A stretch of 64,000 nucleotides of DNA from Nocardioides sp. BGMRC 2183 (GCA_008123405.1 VSSA01000001.1:62001-126000), one strand, 5' to 3'; counted from the stretch's first letter, positions 8,171 through 17,799 are shown. A program made the numbers and translations. The notes: generated from the letters alone by a model not told the origin.

Positions 8171-9229
8171 ATGGTCGTCATGCGGCCACGGACTCACCAC
8201 ATGACCCCGCCCGCGGTCGACCCGCGGCGCCCCGGGTTGATGTGGCCGGTCGCCATCGATCCTGGTGGCGTCACCGGTCCGACGCCGGCACAGGCCCGCG
8301 GTCGTCACTGGGAGGCGGGCACCCGGGGGCTCTACCTCCCGGTTGATCGTGATCCGGCGTTGGCGGTTGACCAGAGGATCGTCACCGCAGCCGCGTTGCT
8401 TCCTGCGGGTGGCGCCGTTACCGGGTGGGGAGCACTCAGGTGGGCAGGAGCACGCTATCTCGACGGCACGAGGGGGCGCCACGACCTCCCGGTGGACCTG
8501 GCCGTGCCTGGACCGGTGATCCGCAGTCGCGAGGGCATCCGCCCGACCGAGGAGGTCCATCTCCGCCGAGAGACCGTCGAGCTCGACGGACTGACGTTGA
8601 GTGCCCATGTCGCCTCAGTGGGTTTCGCCGTGCGTCATGCGACGACCCTGGAGGATGCCGTTGCGATGGTCGACCGTGCCTGCGCGGCCGACCTCGTGTC
8701 CATCGCCGAACTGCGGGCGTTCCGGCACTCGCTCACCGGGCAACGTTGGGTCACGCGCCTGGACAGGGCGGTGGATCTCGCAGTTGAGAACTGCTGGTCG
8801 CCGATGGAGACGGTCCTACGGCTTTGTTGGCGGTCGATGGGCATCACCAATGTCGTGTGCAACCAGCCGGTGTTCGCGCTCGATGGCACCTTCCTCGGCA
8901 CGCCGGACGTGCTCGACGTCGACACCGGCACCGGCGGTGAGTACGACGGTGCGTTGCACCTCGCCGGTCCCCAGCGTGCGAAGGACATCCGGCGGGAAGG
9001 GGTCCTCCGTCGCCACGGCCTCGAATATGTGGAGATGACGGCCGGCGATCTGCGTGACACCACCGACTTCCGTCAGCGCACCATGGACGCCCGTGGCCGT
9101 GCCGAGGCGTTGCCCCGCAACTGGACGCTCGCGCCGCCGCCATGGTGGACCGAGACCCACACGGTGGAGCTGCGCCGGGCCCTCGCCCCGTGGCAGCGGG
9201 ATCGGTTCCTGCGGTGGCAAGCGTCGTGA
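8171..9229 (+). CDS. AbiEi/DUF559-like protein with a Vsr-type nuclease-fold C-terminal domain
   Basis: 352-aa protein with two recognisable parts. The N-terminal two thirds resemble the AbiEi-antitoxin-like proteins common in actinobacteria (GLYLPVDRD, AVTGWGALRWAG, then a helical region with ATTLEDAVAMVDRA). Residues about 215-320 resemble the DUF559/very-short-patch-repair endonuclease fold: SPMETVLRLCWRSMG, then TPDVLDVD, GEYDGALH and KDIRREGVLRRHGL, which would supply the Asp/Glu metal-binding residues of a PD-(D/E)XK site. No partner toxin (AbiEii) gene is adjacent. The start is uncertain: ATGs at 8171, 8180 and 8201 are possible and none has a clear ribosome site. The gene is bracketed by two copies of a 49-bp palindrome. 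Nuclease activity is inference from motif resemblance. Confidence 0.75.
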   Translation: MVVMRPRTHHMTPPAVDPRRPGLMWPVAIDPGGVTGPTPAQARGRHWEAGTRGLYLPVDRDPALAVDQRIVTAAALLPAGGAVTGWGALRWAGARYLDGTRGRHDLPVDLAVPGPVIRSREGIRPTEEVHLRRETVELDGLTLSAHVASVGFAVRHATTLEDAVAMVDRACAADLVSIAELRAFRHSLTGQRWVTRLDRAVDLAVENCWSPMETVLRLCWRSMGITNVVCNQPVFALDGTFLGTPDVLDVDTGTGGEYDGALHLAGPQRAKDIRREGVLRRHGLEYVEMTAGDLRDTTDFRQRTMDARGRAEALPRNWTLAPPPWWTETHTVELRRALAPWQRDRFLRWQAS

Positions 9230-9237
9230 CCGCCGAG

Positions 9238-9286
9238 CCCGACATTTCTGTCGTTCCCGCTCGTCGTGAACCACCGAAACGTCGGG
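9238..9286. repeat. 49-bp imperfect palindromic repeat, copy 2
   Basis: Same sequence and orientation as 8058-8106 except for one base: the left arm reads CCCGACATTTC, breaking one pair of the 11-bp stem. It begins 8 bases after the stop of the DUF559 gene and 29 bases before the next ATG. Confidence 0.85.
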
Positions 9287-9314
9287 CCCGCAGTGCGGCT
9301 GGCAGGGTGGAGCA

Positions 9315-10253
9315 ATGGACCTTCGCATCTTCACCGAACCCCAGCAGGGGGCCACCTACGACGATCTCCTCCGAGTGGCGCTGACCGCGGAGGAGCTCGG
9401 CTTCGGGGCGTTCTTCCGCTCCGACCACTACTCACCCATGGGGATCGACGGCCTGCCGGGCTCGACCGATGCCTGGACCACCCTCGCCGGCCTGGCTCGG
9501 GACACCAGCAGCATCCGCCTCGGCACGATGATGACCAGCGCCACCTTCCGCCACCCCGGCGTGCTGGCGATCCAGGTCGCCCAGGTCGACCAGATGAGCG
9601 GCGGACGGGTCGAGTTCGGGATCGGTGCCGGTTGGTTCGAGACCGAGCACACGTCGTACGGGATCCCGTTCCCGGACACCGCCGAGCGGTTCGAGCGGTA
9701 CGGCGAGCAGCTCGAACTGATCACCGGCCTGTGGTCGACGCCGGTGGGGGAGACCTACGACTTCTCCGGCACCCACTACCGGCTCACCGACTCCCCGGCA
9801 CTGCCCAAGCCGACGCAGACCGATGGGCGTCGTGGCGGCCCGCCGGTGCTGATCGGCGGCAAGGGCCCGAAGCGGACCCCGGCGTTGGCAGCCGCGTACG
9901 CCGACGAGTTCAACCTGCCCTTCGTGGACGAGGAGTTCACCGCACTCCAGTTCGGCCGGGTACGCGAGGCCTGCGAGCGGATCGAACGGGACCCGGCCAC
10001 CATGACCTGGTCCAACGCCCTGGTCCTCTGCGTCGGAGCCGACGAGTCCGAGATCGCCCGCCGCGCGGCCCGGATCGGCCGGGAGGTCGACGAACTCCGG
10101 GCGAACGGGCTGGCCGGCACTCCGGAGGAGGTCGTCGACAAGATCGGGCGCTTCGGCGAGCTCGGCGCTCAGCGCATCTACCTGCAGACCCTCGACCTGG
10201 ACGACCTCGACCACCTGCGGTTGGTGGCCGAGGAGGTCCTGCCGAAGGTCTGA
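9315..10253 (+). CDS. LLM-class F420-dependent oxidoreductase
   Basis: 312-aa luciferase-like monooxygenase-fold protein, of the subgroup that uses deazaflavin F420. Typical segments are the N-terminal MDLRIFTEPQQGATYDDLL, GAFFRSDHYSPMG, the core RLGTMMTSATFRHPGVLA, SGGRVEFGIGAGWFE, and PVLIGGKGPKRTPALAAAYADEFN. Substrate unknown. CAGGGT lies 6 bases before the ATG, a weak leaderless arrangement. Convergent with the secreted FG-GAP gene after a 10-bp gap. Confidence 0.9.
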   Translation: MDLRIFTEPQQGATYDDLLRVALTAEELGFGAFFRSDHYSPMGIDGLPGSTDAWTTLAGLARDTSSIRLGTMMTSATFRHPGVLAIQVAQVDQMSGGRVEFGIGAGWFETEHTSYGIPFPDTAERFERYGEQLELITGLWSTPVGETYDFSGTHYRLTDSPALPKPTQTDGRRGGPPVLIGGKGPKRTPALAAAYADEFNLPFVDEEFTALQFGRVREACERIERDPATMTWSNALVLCVGADESEIARRAARIGREVDELRANGLAGTPEEVVDKIGRFGELGAQRIYLQTLDLDDLDHLRLVAEEVLPKV

Positions 10254-10263
10254 GTCTCGCGGC

Positions 10264-12366
10264 TCAGCGGCGCCGGACGGTCCGGACCCCACTCACCGCG
10301 GCCAGACCCCACGAGTCCTGGCGCACCGAGAGCCGCCACTTGCTGGTGCCCTTGGGGAGCTTGGCGACCACGCGCACCATCCCCGAGGCCTTGGTGATCG
10401 CACGGTCCTGGCTTCTCCATGTGCAGGCGCCGCGCTTGCACACGCGGGTTTGCAGGACCACGGCCCGCCGAGCGGCGGGAGCGACCTTCGCCGTCCACGC
10501 CAGCCGTGACCTGCGGGTCGTGATCGTCGCCCGCCCGAACCGGGAGACGGTCGAGACGACGTCGAGTCTCCGGACGGTCGTGGCAGGTGCGTCACGATGC
10601 AGCGGCGAGAGCTCGGTGCCGGCGTACGCGATGGACAGACGCTGGCGGGAGCGGGGGCGGAGGGTGAGCGTGCCCTGGTAGCTGCCCGGCGTGGTCTCGG
10701 TGAGATCGATGGGTGGCAGCTCGGTGCGGGTGCCGGTGGACAGTGTGACCAGTGACGCGGTGACGCCGCGGGTACCGCCGCCGGCAGCGCCCTCGAGCGT
10801 GAGCGTCACCTGGACGGGCCGACCCGGGCGCACGGTGGGGGTGCGCGGAGCGATGCTCAGCGTGGTAGCGGTGACCAGGGGGTCCTCCACCGTCGCTCGT
10901 CGCCACAGCGCGACCGTGTCGGTGTCGAACGAGCTGAAGACCAGTTCGTTGTTGCCGTCGTCGTCCAGGTCGGCGACCACCGCGCCACCTGACTGTCCGA
11001 ACTCCTCGCCCGGCGCCGTCAGCGTGTGCAACACGAACTCGTGTGCGGCGACCTGCTCGATCCAGAACAGCCGCCGGTCGCCGTCGCCGGAGACGAGCAG
11101 GTCGACATCGCCGTCTCCGTCGACGTCGCCGTAGCCGAAGACGCCGGGCGCCGCCTGGCCGTAGCCGAAGCGGGAGGTGATCTCCTCGCCTGGGAAGATC
11201 GGCACGGTCGGGTAGTCGGCAGGGCATGCCGGCGCGGCGACGGACGGGTTCGAGAGCGTGACGAGCCGCCACTGCTCGGTCGGGTCCGGACCAGGGACCA
11301 GCTCGAAGACCTCCTCCGGCGGGAGGCTGGTGAGCGTGCACCTGTTGGTGTGGTTGGTGCCGACCCAGGCAACCTCCCCGTCGCCGTGCAGGTTGGGGAC
11401 CGGTCGGATCTGGAAGCCCGGACCCACACCTCGTCCGGCGGGCGTGGCCAGACGGGTGGCGATCGTGTGAGGAGTGAAGTCTCCGGCGCCGAGGCCCGGC
11501 ACCGCGTCGTCGCCGCGCTCCAGCCACACGAAGGTGGCCGCCTCGGCCTGCGCGCCGCTGCCGACGTCGAAGTACTGCGACGAGATGATGTCGAGGCGGC
11601 CGTCCCCGTCGACGTCGTACACGACCGGGATGCTGCCGCCGACGTCGGCGATCTGGGTCGGCGTCGCGAAGGCTCCGTCACCGAGCCCGGCGAAGAACTG
11701 CAGGGAGATCGCGTCGTCGGCCTGGTTAGCGGCGGAGCGCCCCTGCTCGCCGGTGGACAGCAGGTCGTCGATCCCATCGTCGTCCAGGTCGGCGACGATC
11801 GCGCTGTGGTAGGACCACGGCTGGTCGGTGATGATGTCGTGCCGCTCGAAGGGCAGCGGATGGCCTGAGCCGTCGACTCCCGCGTTCTCCCACCAGGCGA
11901 TGCCGCTGCGCTCGAGCGGGCCGCCGACGCGGGACGGGTCGGTGTCGAAGAAGTAGCCGTAGGGGGTGATCACATCGTTGTCGCCATCGCCGTCGACGTC
12001 GTGGATGGTCGCCTGGTTGGGGAAGACGAGTCCGTCGTCGGGCTCGACCAGTCGGATCTCCGTCCAGTCCGCGAGCGTGCTGCCGGGACGGTAGACGTGC
12101 ACAGTCCCGCCACCCGTGGGCGTGCCGGCTGCACTGAGGGCGCCGTAACCGGAGGTGACGATGTTCTGCTCGCCCGGGAAGACCTCTCCGACCACGGTGA
12201 ACGATGCTCCATCGACGTGGTCGACGTCGATGCGCTCGAAGACCTGGTCGACGGGAGCCGGTGCACTCGCCGGGCTCGGGGTGGCGGCGAGGGTGCTCAG
12301 CCCGGTGGCGACCAGGAGCGCGCCGGTGATGGTGAGCGTGGCACGGGGGAGAGGCATGGCCGACAC
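10264..12366 (-). CDS. Secreted FG-GAP/VCBS repeat protein
   Basis: 700-aa exported protein. An N-terminal signal peptide (RATLTITGALLVATGL, then ATPSPASA) is followed by at least five calcium-binding FG-GAP/VCBS blades with the motif D-x-D-x-D-x-x-x-D: DVDGDGDND, DLDDDGIDD, DVDGDGRLD, DVDGDGDVD and DLDDDGNNE. This suggests a seven-bladed propeller over about residues 40-480. The C-terminal 200 residues look like one or two beta-sandwich domains ending in a basic tail. No enzyme signature or wall-anchoring motif is seen. The start could be the GTG at 12366 or the ATG 9 bases inside; AAGGA lies just upstream. It is divergent from dapA. Role unknown; such proteins usually bind polysaccharide or protein. 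Confidence 0.85.
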   Translation of the reverse strand: MSAMPLPRATLTITGALLVATGLSTLAATPSPASAPAPVDQVFERIDVDHVDGASFTVVGEVFPGEQNIVTSGYGALSAAGTPTGGGTVHVYRPGSTLADWTEIRLVEPDDGLVFPNQATIHDVDGDGDNDVITPYGYFFDTDPSRVGGPLERSGIAWWENAGVDGSGHPLPFERHDIITDQPWSYHSAIVADLDDDGIDDLLSTGEQGRSAANQADDAISLQFFAGLGDGAFATPTQIADVGGSIPVVYDVDGDGRLDIISSQYFDVGSGAQAEAATFVWLERGDDAVPGLGAGDFTPHTIATRLATPAGRGVGPGFQIRPVPNLHGDGEVAWVGTNHTNRCTLTSLPPEEVFELVPGPDPTEQWRLVTLSNPSVAAPACPADYPTVPIFPGEEITSRFGYGQAAPGVFGYGDVDGDGDVDLLVSGDGDRRLFWIEQVAAHEFVLHTLTAPGEEFGQSGGAVVADLDDDGNNELVFSSFDTDTVALWRRATVEDPLVTATTLSIAPRTPTVRPGRPVQVTLTLEGAAGGGTRGVTASLVTLSTGTRTELPPIDLTETTPGSYQGTLTLRPRSRQRLSIAYAGTELSPLHRDAPATTVRRLDVVSTVSRFGRATITTRRSRLAWTAKVAPAARRAVVLQTRVCKRGACTWRSQDRAITKASGMVRVVAKLPKGTSKWRLSVRQDSWGLAAVSGVRTVRRR

Positions 12367-12386
12367 CGATCCTTCAGATCGTAGCG

Positions 12387-12392
12387 AATATA
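12387..12392 (-). promoter_or_regulatory. Possible -10 element of the FG-GAP gene
   Basis: TATATT on the minus strand, 20 bases before the GTG start, within an AT-rich patch that is exceptional for this window. No convincing -35 was found. Confidence 0.4.
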
Positions 12393-12504
12393 TGATCTGG
12401 AATGCTGAGTGTTCGGCGGGCAGAGGTCAAGGCCTCGCTACGAGTTCCGAGATCCGAGCTCGCCCGGACGCGGGTCCGCGGTCAGCGACCGTCCCGGGTG
12501 GCGA

Positions 12505-12510
12505 TAGCCT
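12505..12510 (+). promoter_or_regulatory. -10 element of leaderless dapA
   Basis: TAGCCT followed by 6 bases and the ATG of dapA at 12517; no Shine-Dalgarno. Confidence 0.65.
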
Positions 12511-12516
12511 GCGGAC

Positions 12517-13404
12517 ATGACATCCGCGCCCTTCGGCACTGTGCTGACCGCGATGGTGACTCCGTTCCGCGAGGACGGCTCGGTCGACCTCGACGCGGTC
12601 CAGCGGGTCGCCCGTCACCTGGTCGACAACGGCCACGACGGTCTGGTGGTCTCCGGCACCACCGGCGAGTCCGCCACCACCACCAAGGAGGAGGACGGCG
12701 AGATCCTCGCCGCCGTCCGGGACGCGGTCGGTGACCGCGCGCGCCTGGTGGCCGGCGTCGGGACCAACGACACCAACACCTCGCTCTTCCTCGCGCGCCA
12801 GGCCGCGAAGAACGGCGCCGACGGGGTGCTGCTGGTCACCCCGTACTACAACAAGCCCGGTCAGCGTGGTGTGCTGCACCACTTCCAGCAGGTCGTCGAG
12901 GCCGCCGAACTGCCGGTGATGCTGTACGACGTCCCCGGCCGCACCGGCACCCAGATCGCCCTGGAGACCTACCAGGTCGCGGCGCAGTGGGAACCGGTGG
13001 TCGCGGTCAAGGACGCGGTCGGAGACCTCTCCCGCGGACTGCGGCTGCAGGACCTCGGCCTGGCCGTCTACTCGGGCGACGACGAGCTCAACCTCGCCTG
13101 GCTCGCCCACGGCGCCGTCGGGTTCGTCTCCGTGGCCGGGCACGTGCTCGGCAACGAGCTGCGCGAGATGCACGACGTCTTCGCGACCGACCCGACCCGG
13201 GCCCGGGCAGTCTTCGCGCGGATGCTGCCGGCGATCGAGGCCATCATGGGTGCCCCGAACTACGGCGCCACCACCGCGAAGGCAGCCCTCGAGCTGACCG
13301 GGGTGCTGCCGAGTCGACGGGTCCGCTCGCCGCTGGTCGAGCTCGACGACACCGAACTCGCCGACCTCCGGGCCGGCCTCACCGCGGCGGGGGTGCTCCG
13401 ATGA
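12517..13404 (+). CDS. dapA: 4-hydroxy-tetrahydrodipicolinate synthase
   Basis: Condenses pyruvate with aspartate semialdehyde in lysine/diaminopimelate synthesis. The 295-aa TIM barrel has the family's features: FGTVLTAMVTPF at the start, SGTTGESATTTKEE (pyruvate-binding Thr-Thr), the tyrosines of PYYNKPGQRG and YDVPGRTG, and the Schiff-base lysine in VAVKDAVGD near residue 164. Followed by rnj with a 4-base ATGA overlap, the usual actinobacterial order dapA-rnj-ftsK. The start is leaderless. Confidence 0.97.
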   Translation: MTSAPFGTVLTAMVTPFREDGSVDLDAVQRVARHLVDNGHDGLVVSGTTGESATTTKEEDGEILAAVRDAVGDRARLVAGVGTNDTNTSLFLARQAAKNGADGVLLVTPYYNKPGQRGVLHHFQQVVEAAELPVMLYDVPGRTGTQIALETYQVAAQWEPVVAVKDAVGDLSRGLRLQDLGLAVYSGDDELNLAWLAHGAVGFVSVAGHVLGNELREMHDVFATDPTRARAVFARMLPAIEAIMGAPNYGATTAKAALELTGVLPSRRVRSPLVELDDTELADLRAGLTAAGVLR

Positions 13405-15086
13405 GCCACCCGCACCCCGAGCTCAGCGCACCGCCGGCCCTGCCCACCGGCGGGCTGCGGGTCACACCGCTCGGCGGCCTGGGCGAGGTCGGCCGCAACA
13501 TGACGGTCTTCGAGTACGACGGCCGCCTGCTGATCGTCGACTGCGGGGTGCTGTTCCCCGACGACCACCAGCCCGGCGTGGACCTGATCCTCCCCGACTT
13601 CGGGCCGATCCGGGACCGGTTGGACGACATCGAGGCGCTGGTGCTCACCCATGGTCACGAGGACCACATCGGGGCGACGCCGTACCTGCTGCGGGAGCGG
13701 CGGGACATCCCGCTGGTGGGCTCGGAGCTGACCCTGGCGCTGGTCAACGCCAAGATCCGCGAGCACCGGATCAAGCAGACGCCGTTCCACACCGTCAAGG
13801 AGGGCGACCGGATCAGCTTCGGGCCCTTCGAGCTCGAGTTCGTCGCGGTCAACCACTCCATCCCGGACGCGCTCGCGGTCGCGATCCGCACCGGCGCCGG
13901 CATGGTGCTGCACACCGGCGACTTCAAGATGGACCAGTTGCCGCTGGACGGTCGGATCACCGACCTGCGGGCGTTCGCGCGTCTGGGGGAGGAGGGTGTC
14001 GACCTCTTCCTGACCGACTCCACCAACGCCGAGGTGCCCGGCTTCACCACCGCCGAGCGCAAGATCACCCCGGTGCTCGACCAGGTGTTCCGCGAGTCCG
14101 ACCAACGGATCATCGTGGCCTGCTTCGCCTCGCACGTGCACCGGGTGCAACAGGTGCTGGACACCGCTGCCGCGCACGGTCGCAAGGTCGCCTACGTCGG
14201 CCGCTCCATGGTGCGCAACATGGGGGTGGCCCGTGATCTCGGCTACCTGAAGGTCCCGCCCGGCGTGATGGTCGACGCCAAGCAGCTCGCCGACCTGCCC
14301 CCGGAGCGGCAGGTGCTGATCTCGACCGGCTCCCAGGGCGAGCCGCTCAGCGCGCTGGCGCGGATCGCCCAGCGCAGCCACAACTTCGTCCACCTCCAGG
14401 AGGGCGACACCGTGGTGCTCGCCTCGAGCCTGATCCCCGGCAACGAGAACGCCGTCTACCGGGTGATCAACGGCCTGGCCCGCCACGGTGCGCGGGTGGT
14501 GCACAAGAGCAACGCGCTGGTCCACGTCTCCGGCCACGCCAGCGCCGGCGAGCTCCTCTACTGCTACAACATCGTCAAGCCCCGCAACGTCCTGCCTGTG
14601 CACGGCGAGGTGCGTCACATGCTGGCCAACGGCGAGCTGGCGCGGCAGACCGGTGTCGAGAACGTGGTCTATGCCGAGGACGGTGTGGTCGTCGACCTCG
14701 TCGACGGCGTGGCGAGGGTCGTCGGCAAGGTCGAGTGTGGCTACGTCTTCGTCGATGGCCAATCGGTCGGCGACGTCACCGAGTCCGAACTCAAGGACCG
14801 CCGGATCCTGGGCGAGGAGGGCTTCATCTCGGTGATCGTGGTGATCGACTCCGTCGCCGGCAAGGTCTCCGCCGGCCCGGAGATCCACGCGCGCGGTCAT
14901 GCCTGGGAGAACGCGATGTTCGAGCAGATCAAGCAGCCGATCATCGACGCCGTCAACTTCCAGCTCTCCGAGGGCAACGACGACACCCACCAGCTGCAGC
15001 AGACCGTGCGGCGCACGATCGGACGCTGGGTCAGCAACACGCACAAGCGGCGGCCGATGATCATCCCTGTGGTCGTCGAAGCCTGA
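13401..15086 (+). CDS. rnj: Ribonuclease J
   Basis: Zinc-dependent 5'-exo/endoribonuclease of the metallo-beta-lactamase/beta-CASP group, involved in rRNA and mRNA processing. The 561-aa protein shows the metal motif LTHGHEDHIGATPYL near residue 85, HTGDFKMDQ, the beta-CASP segment with STGSQGEPLSALARIA, and HVSGHASAGELL. The ATG at 13401 overlaps the dapA stop, and upstream in-frame starts lie inside dapA. The C-terminal domain ends with RTIGRWVSNTHKRRPMIIP. An 88-bp gap separates it from ftsK. Confidence 0.96.
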   Translation: MSHPHPELSAPPALPTGGLRVTPLGGLGEVGRNMTVFEYDGRLLIVDCGVLFPDDHQPGVDLILPDFGPIRDRLDDIEALVLTHGHEDHIGATPYLLRERRDIPLVGSELTLALVNAKIREHRIKQTPFHTVKEGDRISFGPFELEFVAVNHSIPDALAVAIRTGAGMVLHTGDFKMDQLPLDGRITDLRAFARLGEEGVDLFLTDSTNAEVPGFTTAERKITPVLDQVFRESDQRIIVACFASHVHRVQQVLDTAAAHGRKVAYVGRSMVRNMGVARDLGYLKVPPGVMVDAKQLADLPPERQVLISTGSQGEPLSALARIAQRSHNFVHLQEGDTVVLASSLIPGNENAVYRVINGLARHGARVVHKSNALVHVSGHASAGELLYCYNIVKPRNVLPVHGEVRHMLANGELARQTGVENVVYAEDGVVVDLVDGVARVVGKVECGYVFVDGQSVGDVTESELKDRRILGEEGFISVIVVIDSVAGKVSAGPEIHARGHAWENAMFEQIKQPIIDAVNFQLSEGNDDTHQLQQTVRRTIGRWVSNTHKRRPMIIPVVVEA

Positions 15087-15180
15087 CGCTCCTGGCCTTC
15101 TCGCCCCCAACCCTCGACGCACACTTGACCCTCCGCGTGTTGAGCCTGTGACTCAAGTGGCTTGTGGGTAGGTTGTGAGC

Positions 15181-17793
15181 ATGGCGACCCGTACGTCTTC
15201 CCCGACGGCGTCGCGCAGCAGGTCCACGTCCTCCAACCGCTCCACCAGTGCGCGGAAGTCGTCCAGCTCGCGGTCCCGTAGTACGACCAACAAGTCCCGT
15301 GCCAAGAAGAGCACGGCGAAGCGTCCTGCCCCGCGCGCGGTGCGCAACGGGCCTGGCCCGATCGCCCAGTTCTTCAGTGCCGTCGTCCGCGGTGTCGCCG
15401 CGGTCTGGCTCGGCATCGCCCACGGTGTCGGCGCTGTCGTCCGAGGGATCGTCGGGGGAGCGAAGGAGATCGAGCCGGAGCAGCGGCGTGACGGCGTGGG
15501 TCTGCTGTTGTGCGGGCTGGCGGTGGTCATCGGCGCCGCCGTCTGGTTCCAGGTCTCCGGCGGGTTCATGGAGTTCGTCCGGACGGTGGTCTCCGGCAGC
15601 GTCGGCAAGATCGGCTGGCTGGTGCCGCTCCTGGTGATGCTCGCGGGGTGGCGGGTGATGCGCGACCCCGTGCAGAACGGGCCGATCGGCCGGCAGGTCA
15701 TCGGCTGGACCGCGCTCGCCTTCGGCATCCTCGGGATCGTCCACATCGCCAACGGCAGCCCCGAGCCGATCGACGGCGACACCGTCCCGCTGCGCGACGG
15801 CGGCGGCGCGATCGGGTACGTCGTCAGCGCCCTCCTGCTCGACCTGCTCCGCTCGCCGTACGTGGTCGTTCCGCTGCTGGCGCTGCTCTCCTTCTTCGGA
15901 GTCCTGGTGATCACCGCGACCCCCCTCTACCGCGTCCCGGACCGGCTCCGCGAGCTCTCCCACCACCTGTTCGGCCACCCCGACCAGGACGACACGCCGA
16001 CATCTCGACGCCCCGACCTCGAGGACACCTTCGAGCGCTCCGGCGATCCGGCCTACGACAGCCCGGTGCTGACCGAGCCCAAGAAGAAGCGCCGCGGAAA
16101 GAAGGTCGACCCCTCCGTCGAGGAGTCCATGGAGCTGCGGGAGCCGATCCCGGCCGACACCGGAGTCTCCGACGCCCTGGGGGCCGCCGCTGCGGCCGGC
16201 AGCGCTGCGGTGGCGGACCTGACCAACACGGCCGAGAACGCCATCGACGACACCGACAGCGAGATCGAACCACCCCCGCACTCGCCGCTGCCGCAGCGGG
16301 TCGAGCAGCTCGCCCTGTCCGGTGACATCGTCTACACGCTCCCTGACGCGGGTGTGCTCAAGCCCGGTGACCCGCACCGGGCACGTTCGACGGCCAGTGA
16401 CGAGGTGGTCCGGCGACTCCAGGGCGTGCTGGACGAGTTCAACGTCGACGCCCGCGTCACCGGCTACACCCGTGGCCCGACGGTGACCCGCTACGAGATC
16501 GAGCTCGGCAGCGGCGTCAAGGTCGAGAAGATCATCAACATCCAGAAGAACATCGCCTATGCGGTGGCGACCTCGGACGTGATGATCCTCAGCCCGATCC
16601 CCGGCAAGTCCGCGGTCGGCGTGGAGATCCCGAACACCGACAAGGAGATCGTCTCCCTCGGCGACGTGCTGCGCTCCGGGGTGGCCCGCAACGACCACCA
16701 CCCGTTGGTCTCCGGGCTCGGCAAGGACGTCGAGGGCGGCTTCGTCGTCGCGAACCTCGCCAAGATGCCGCACCTGCTGGTCGCCGGCGCCACCGGTTCG
16801 GGAAAGTCGAGCTTCATCAACTCGATGATCACCTCGGTGCTGATGCGCTCCACGCCGGACGAGGTCCGGATGATCATGGTCGACCCGAAGCGGGTCGAGT
16901 TGAACGCCTACGAGGGTGTGCCGCACCTGATCACCCCGATCATCACCAACCCCAAGAAGGCCGCCGAGGCTCTGGAGTGGGTCTGCCGCGAAATGGACAT
17001 GCGGTATGACGATCTCGCCAACTTCGGGTTCCGCCACATCAACGACTTCAACAAGGCGGTCCGCGAGGGCAAGGTCGAGGCGCCCGCGGGCAGCGAGCGG
17101 GTGCTGGCGCCGTATCCGTACCTGCTGGTGATCGTCGACGAGCTCGCGGACCTGATGATGGTGGCGCCGCGCGACGTGGAGTCCTCGATCGTCCGGATCA
17201 CCCAGCTCGCCCGGGCCGCCGGCATCCACCTGGTGCTGGCCACCCAGCGTCCCTCGGTCGACGTGGTGACCGGCCTGATCAAGGCCAACGTGCCCTCGCG
17301 GCTGGCGTTCGCCACCTCCAGCCTGGCCGACAGCCGGGTCATCCTGGACACCCCGGGCGCGGAGAAGCTGGTCGGTCAGGGTGACGGGCTCTTCCTGCCG
17401 ATGGGGGCCTCGAAGCCGATAAGAGTCCAGGGCTCGTGGGTCACCGAGCAGGAGATCCACCAGGTCGTCAAGCACTGCAAGGGACAGCTCGAGCCGACGT
17501 ACCGCGAGGACGTGACGGCGCCGTCGGGTGGGAAGAAGGTGCTCGACGACGACATCGGGGACGACCTGGACCTGGTGGTGCAGGCGATCGAGCTGGTGGT
17601 CTCGACGCAGTTCGGGTCCACCTCGATGCTGCAGCGCAAGCTGCGGGTCGGCTTCGCGAAGGCGGGGCGACTGATGGACATCATGGAGAGCCGCGGCGTG
17701 GTCGGGCCCAGCGAGGGATCGAAGGCCCGCGACGTGCTGGTCAAGCCCGACGAGCTCGAATCAGTCCTCGTGACGATCCAGGGGGAGGCGTGA
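15181..17793 (+). CDS. ftsK: DNA translocase FtsK/SpoIIIE
   Basis: Septal DNA pump that clears chromosome ends during division. The 870-aa protein begins with a basic Ser/Lys/Arg-rich tail of about 55 residues, then four hydrophobic membrane segments (about residues 100-255), a charged linker, and the motor domain. The motor has Walker A GATGSGKSS near residue 540, Walker B YLLVIVDELADLMM, and the ATQRPSVDVVTGLIKAN sensor segment. The C-terminal gamma winged helix (TSMLQRKLRVGFAKAGRLM) reads KOPS-type orienting sequences in the family. ATG at 15181 is chosen; a GTG two codons upstream is equally possible. Followed by the RodZ-like gene after 6 bp. Confidence 0.96.
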   Translation: MATRTSSPTASRSRSTSSNRSTSARKSSSSRSRSTTNKSRAKKSTAKRPAPRAVRNGPGPIAQFFSAVVRGVAAVWLGIAHGVGAVVRGIVGGAKEIEPEQRRDGVGLLLCGLAVVIGAAVWFQVSGGFMEFVRTVVSGSVGKIGWLVPLLVMLAGWRVMRDPVQNGPIGRQVIGWTALAFGILGIVHIANGSPEPIDGDTVPLRDGGGAIGYVVSALLLDLLRSPYVVVPLLALLSFFGVLVITATPLYRVPDRLRELSHHLFGHPDQDDTPTSRRPDLEDTFERSGDPAYDSPVLTEPKKKRRGKKVDPSVEESMELREPIPADTGVSDALGAAAAAGSAAVADLTNTAENAIDDTDSEIEPPPHSPLPQRVEQLALSGDIVYTLPDAGVLKPGDPHRARSTASDEVVRRLQGVLDEFNVDARVTGYTRGPTVTRYEIELGSGVKVEKIINIQKNIAYAVATSDVMILSPIPGKSAVGVEIPNTDKEIVSLGDVLRSGVARNDHHPLVSGLGKDVEGGFVVANLAKMPHLLVAGATGSGKSSFINSMITSVLMRSTPDEVRMIMVDPKRVELNAYEGVPHLITPIITNPKKAAEALEWVCREMDMRYDDLANFGFRHINDFNKAVREGKVEAPAGSERVLAPYPYLLVIVDELADLMMVAPRDVESSIVRITQLARAAGIHLVLATQRPSVDVVTGLIKANVPSRLAFATSSLADSRVILDTPGAEKLVGQGDGLFLPMGASKPIRVQGSWVTEQEIHQVVKHCKGQLEPTYREDVTAPSGGKKVLDDDIGDDLDLVVQAIELVVSTQFGSTSMLQRKLRVGFAKAGRLMDIMESRGVVGPSEGSKARDVLVKPDELESVLVTIQGEA

Positions 17794-17799
17794 ACACCC

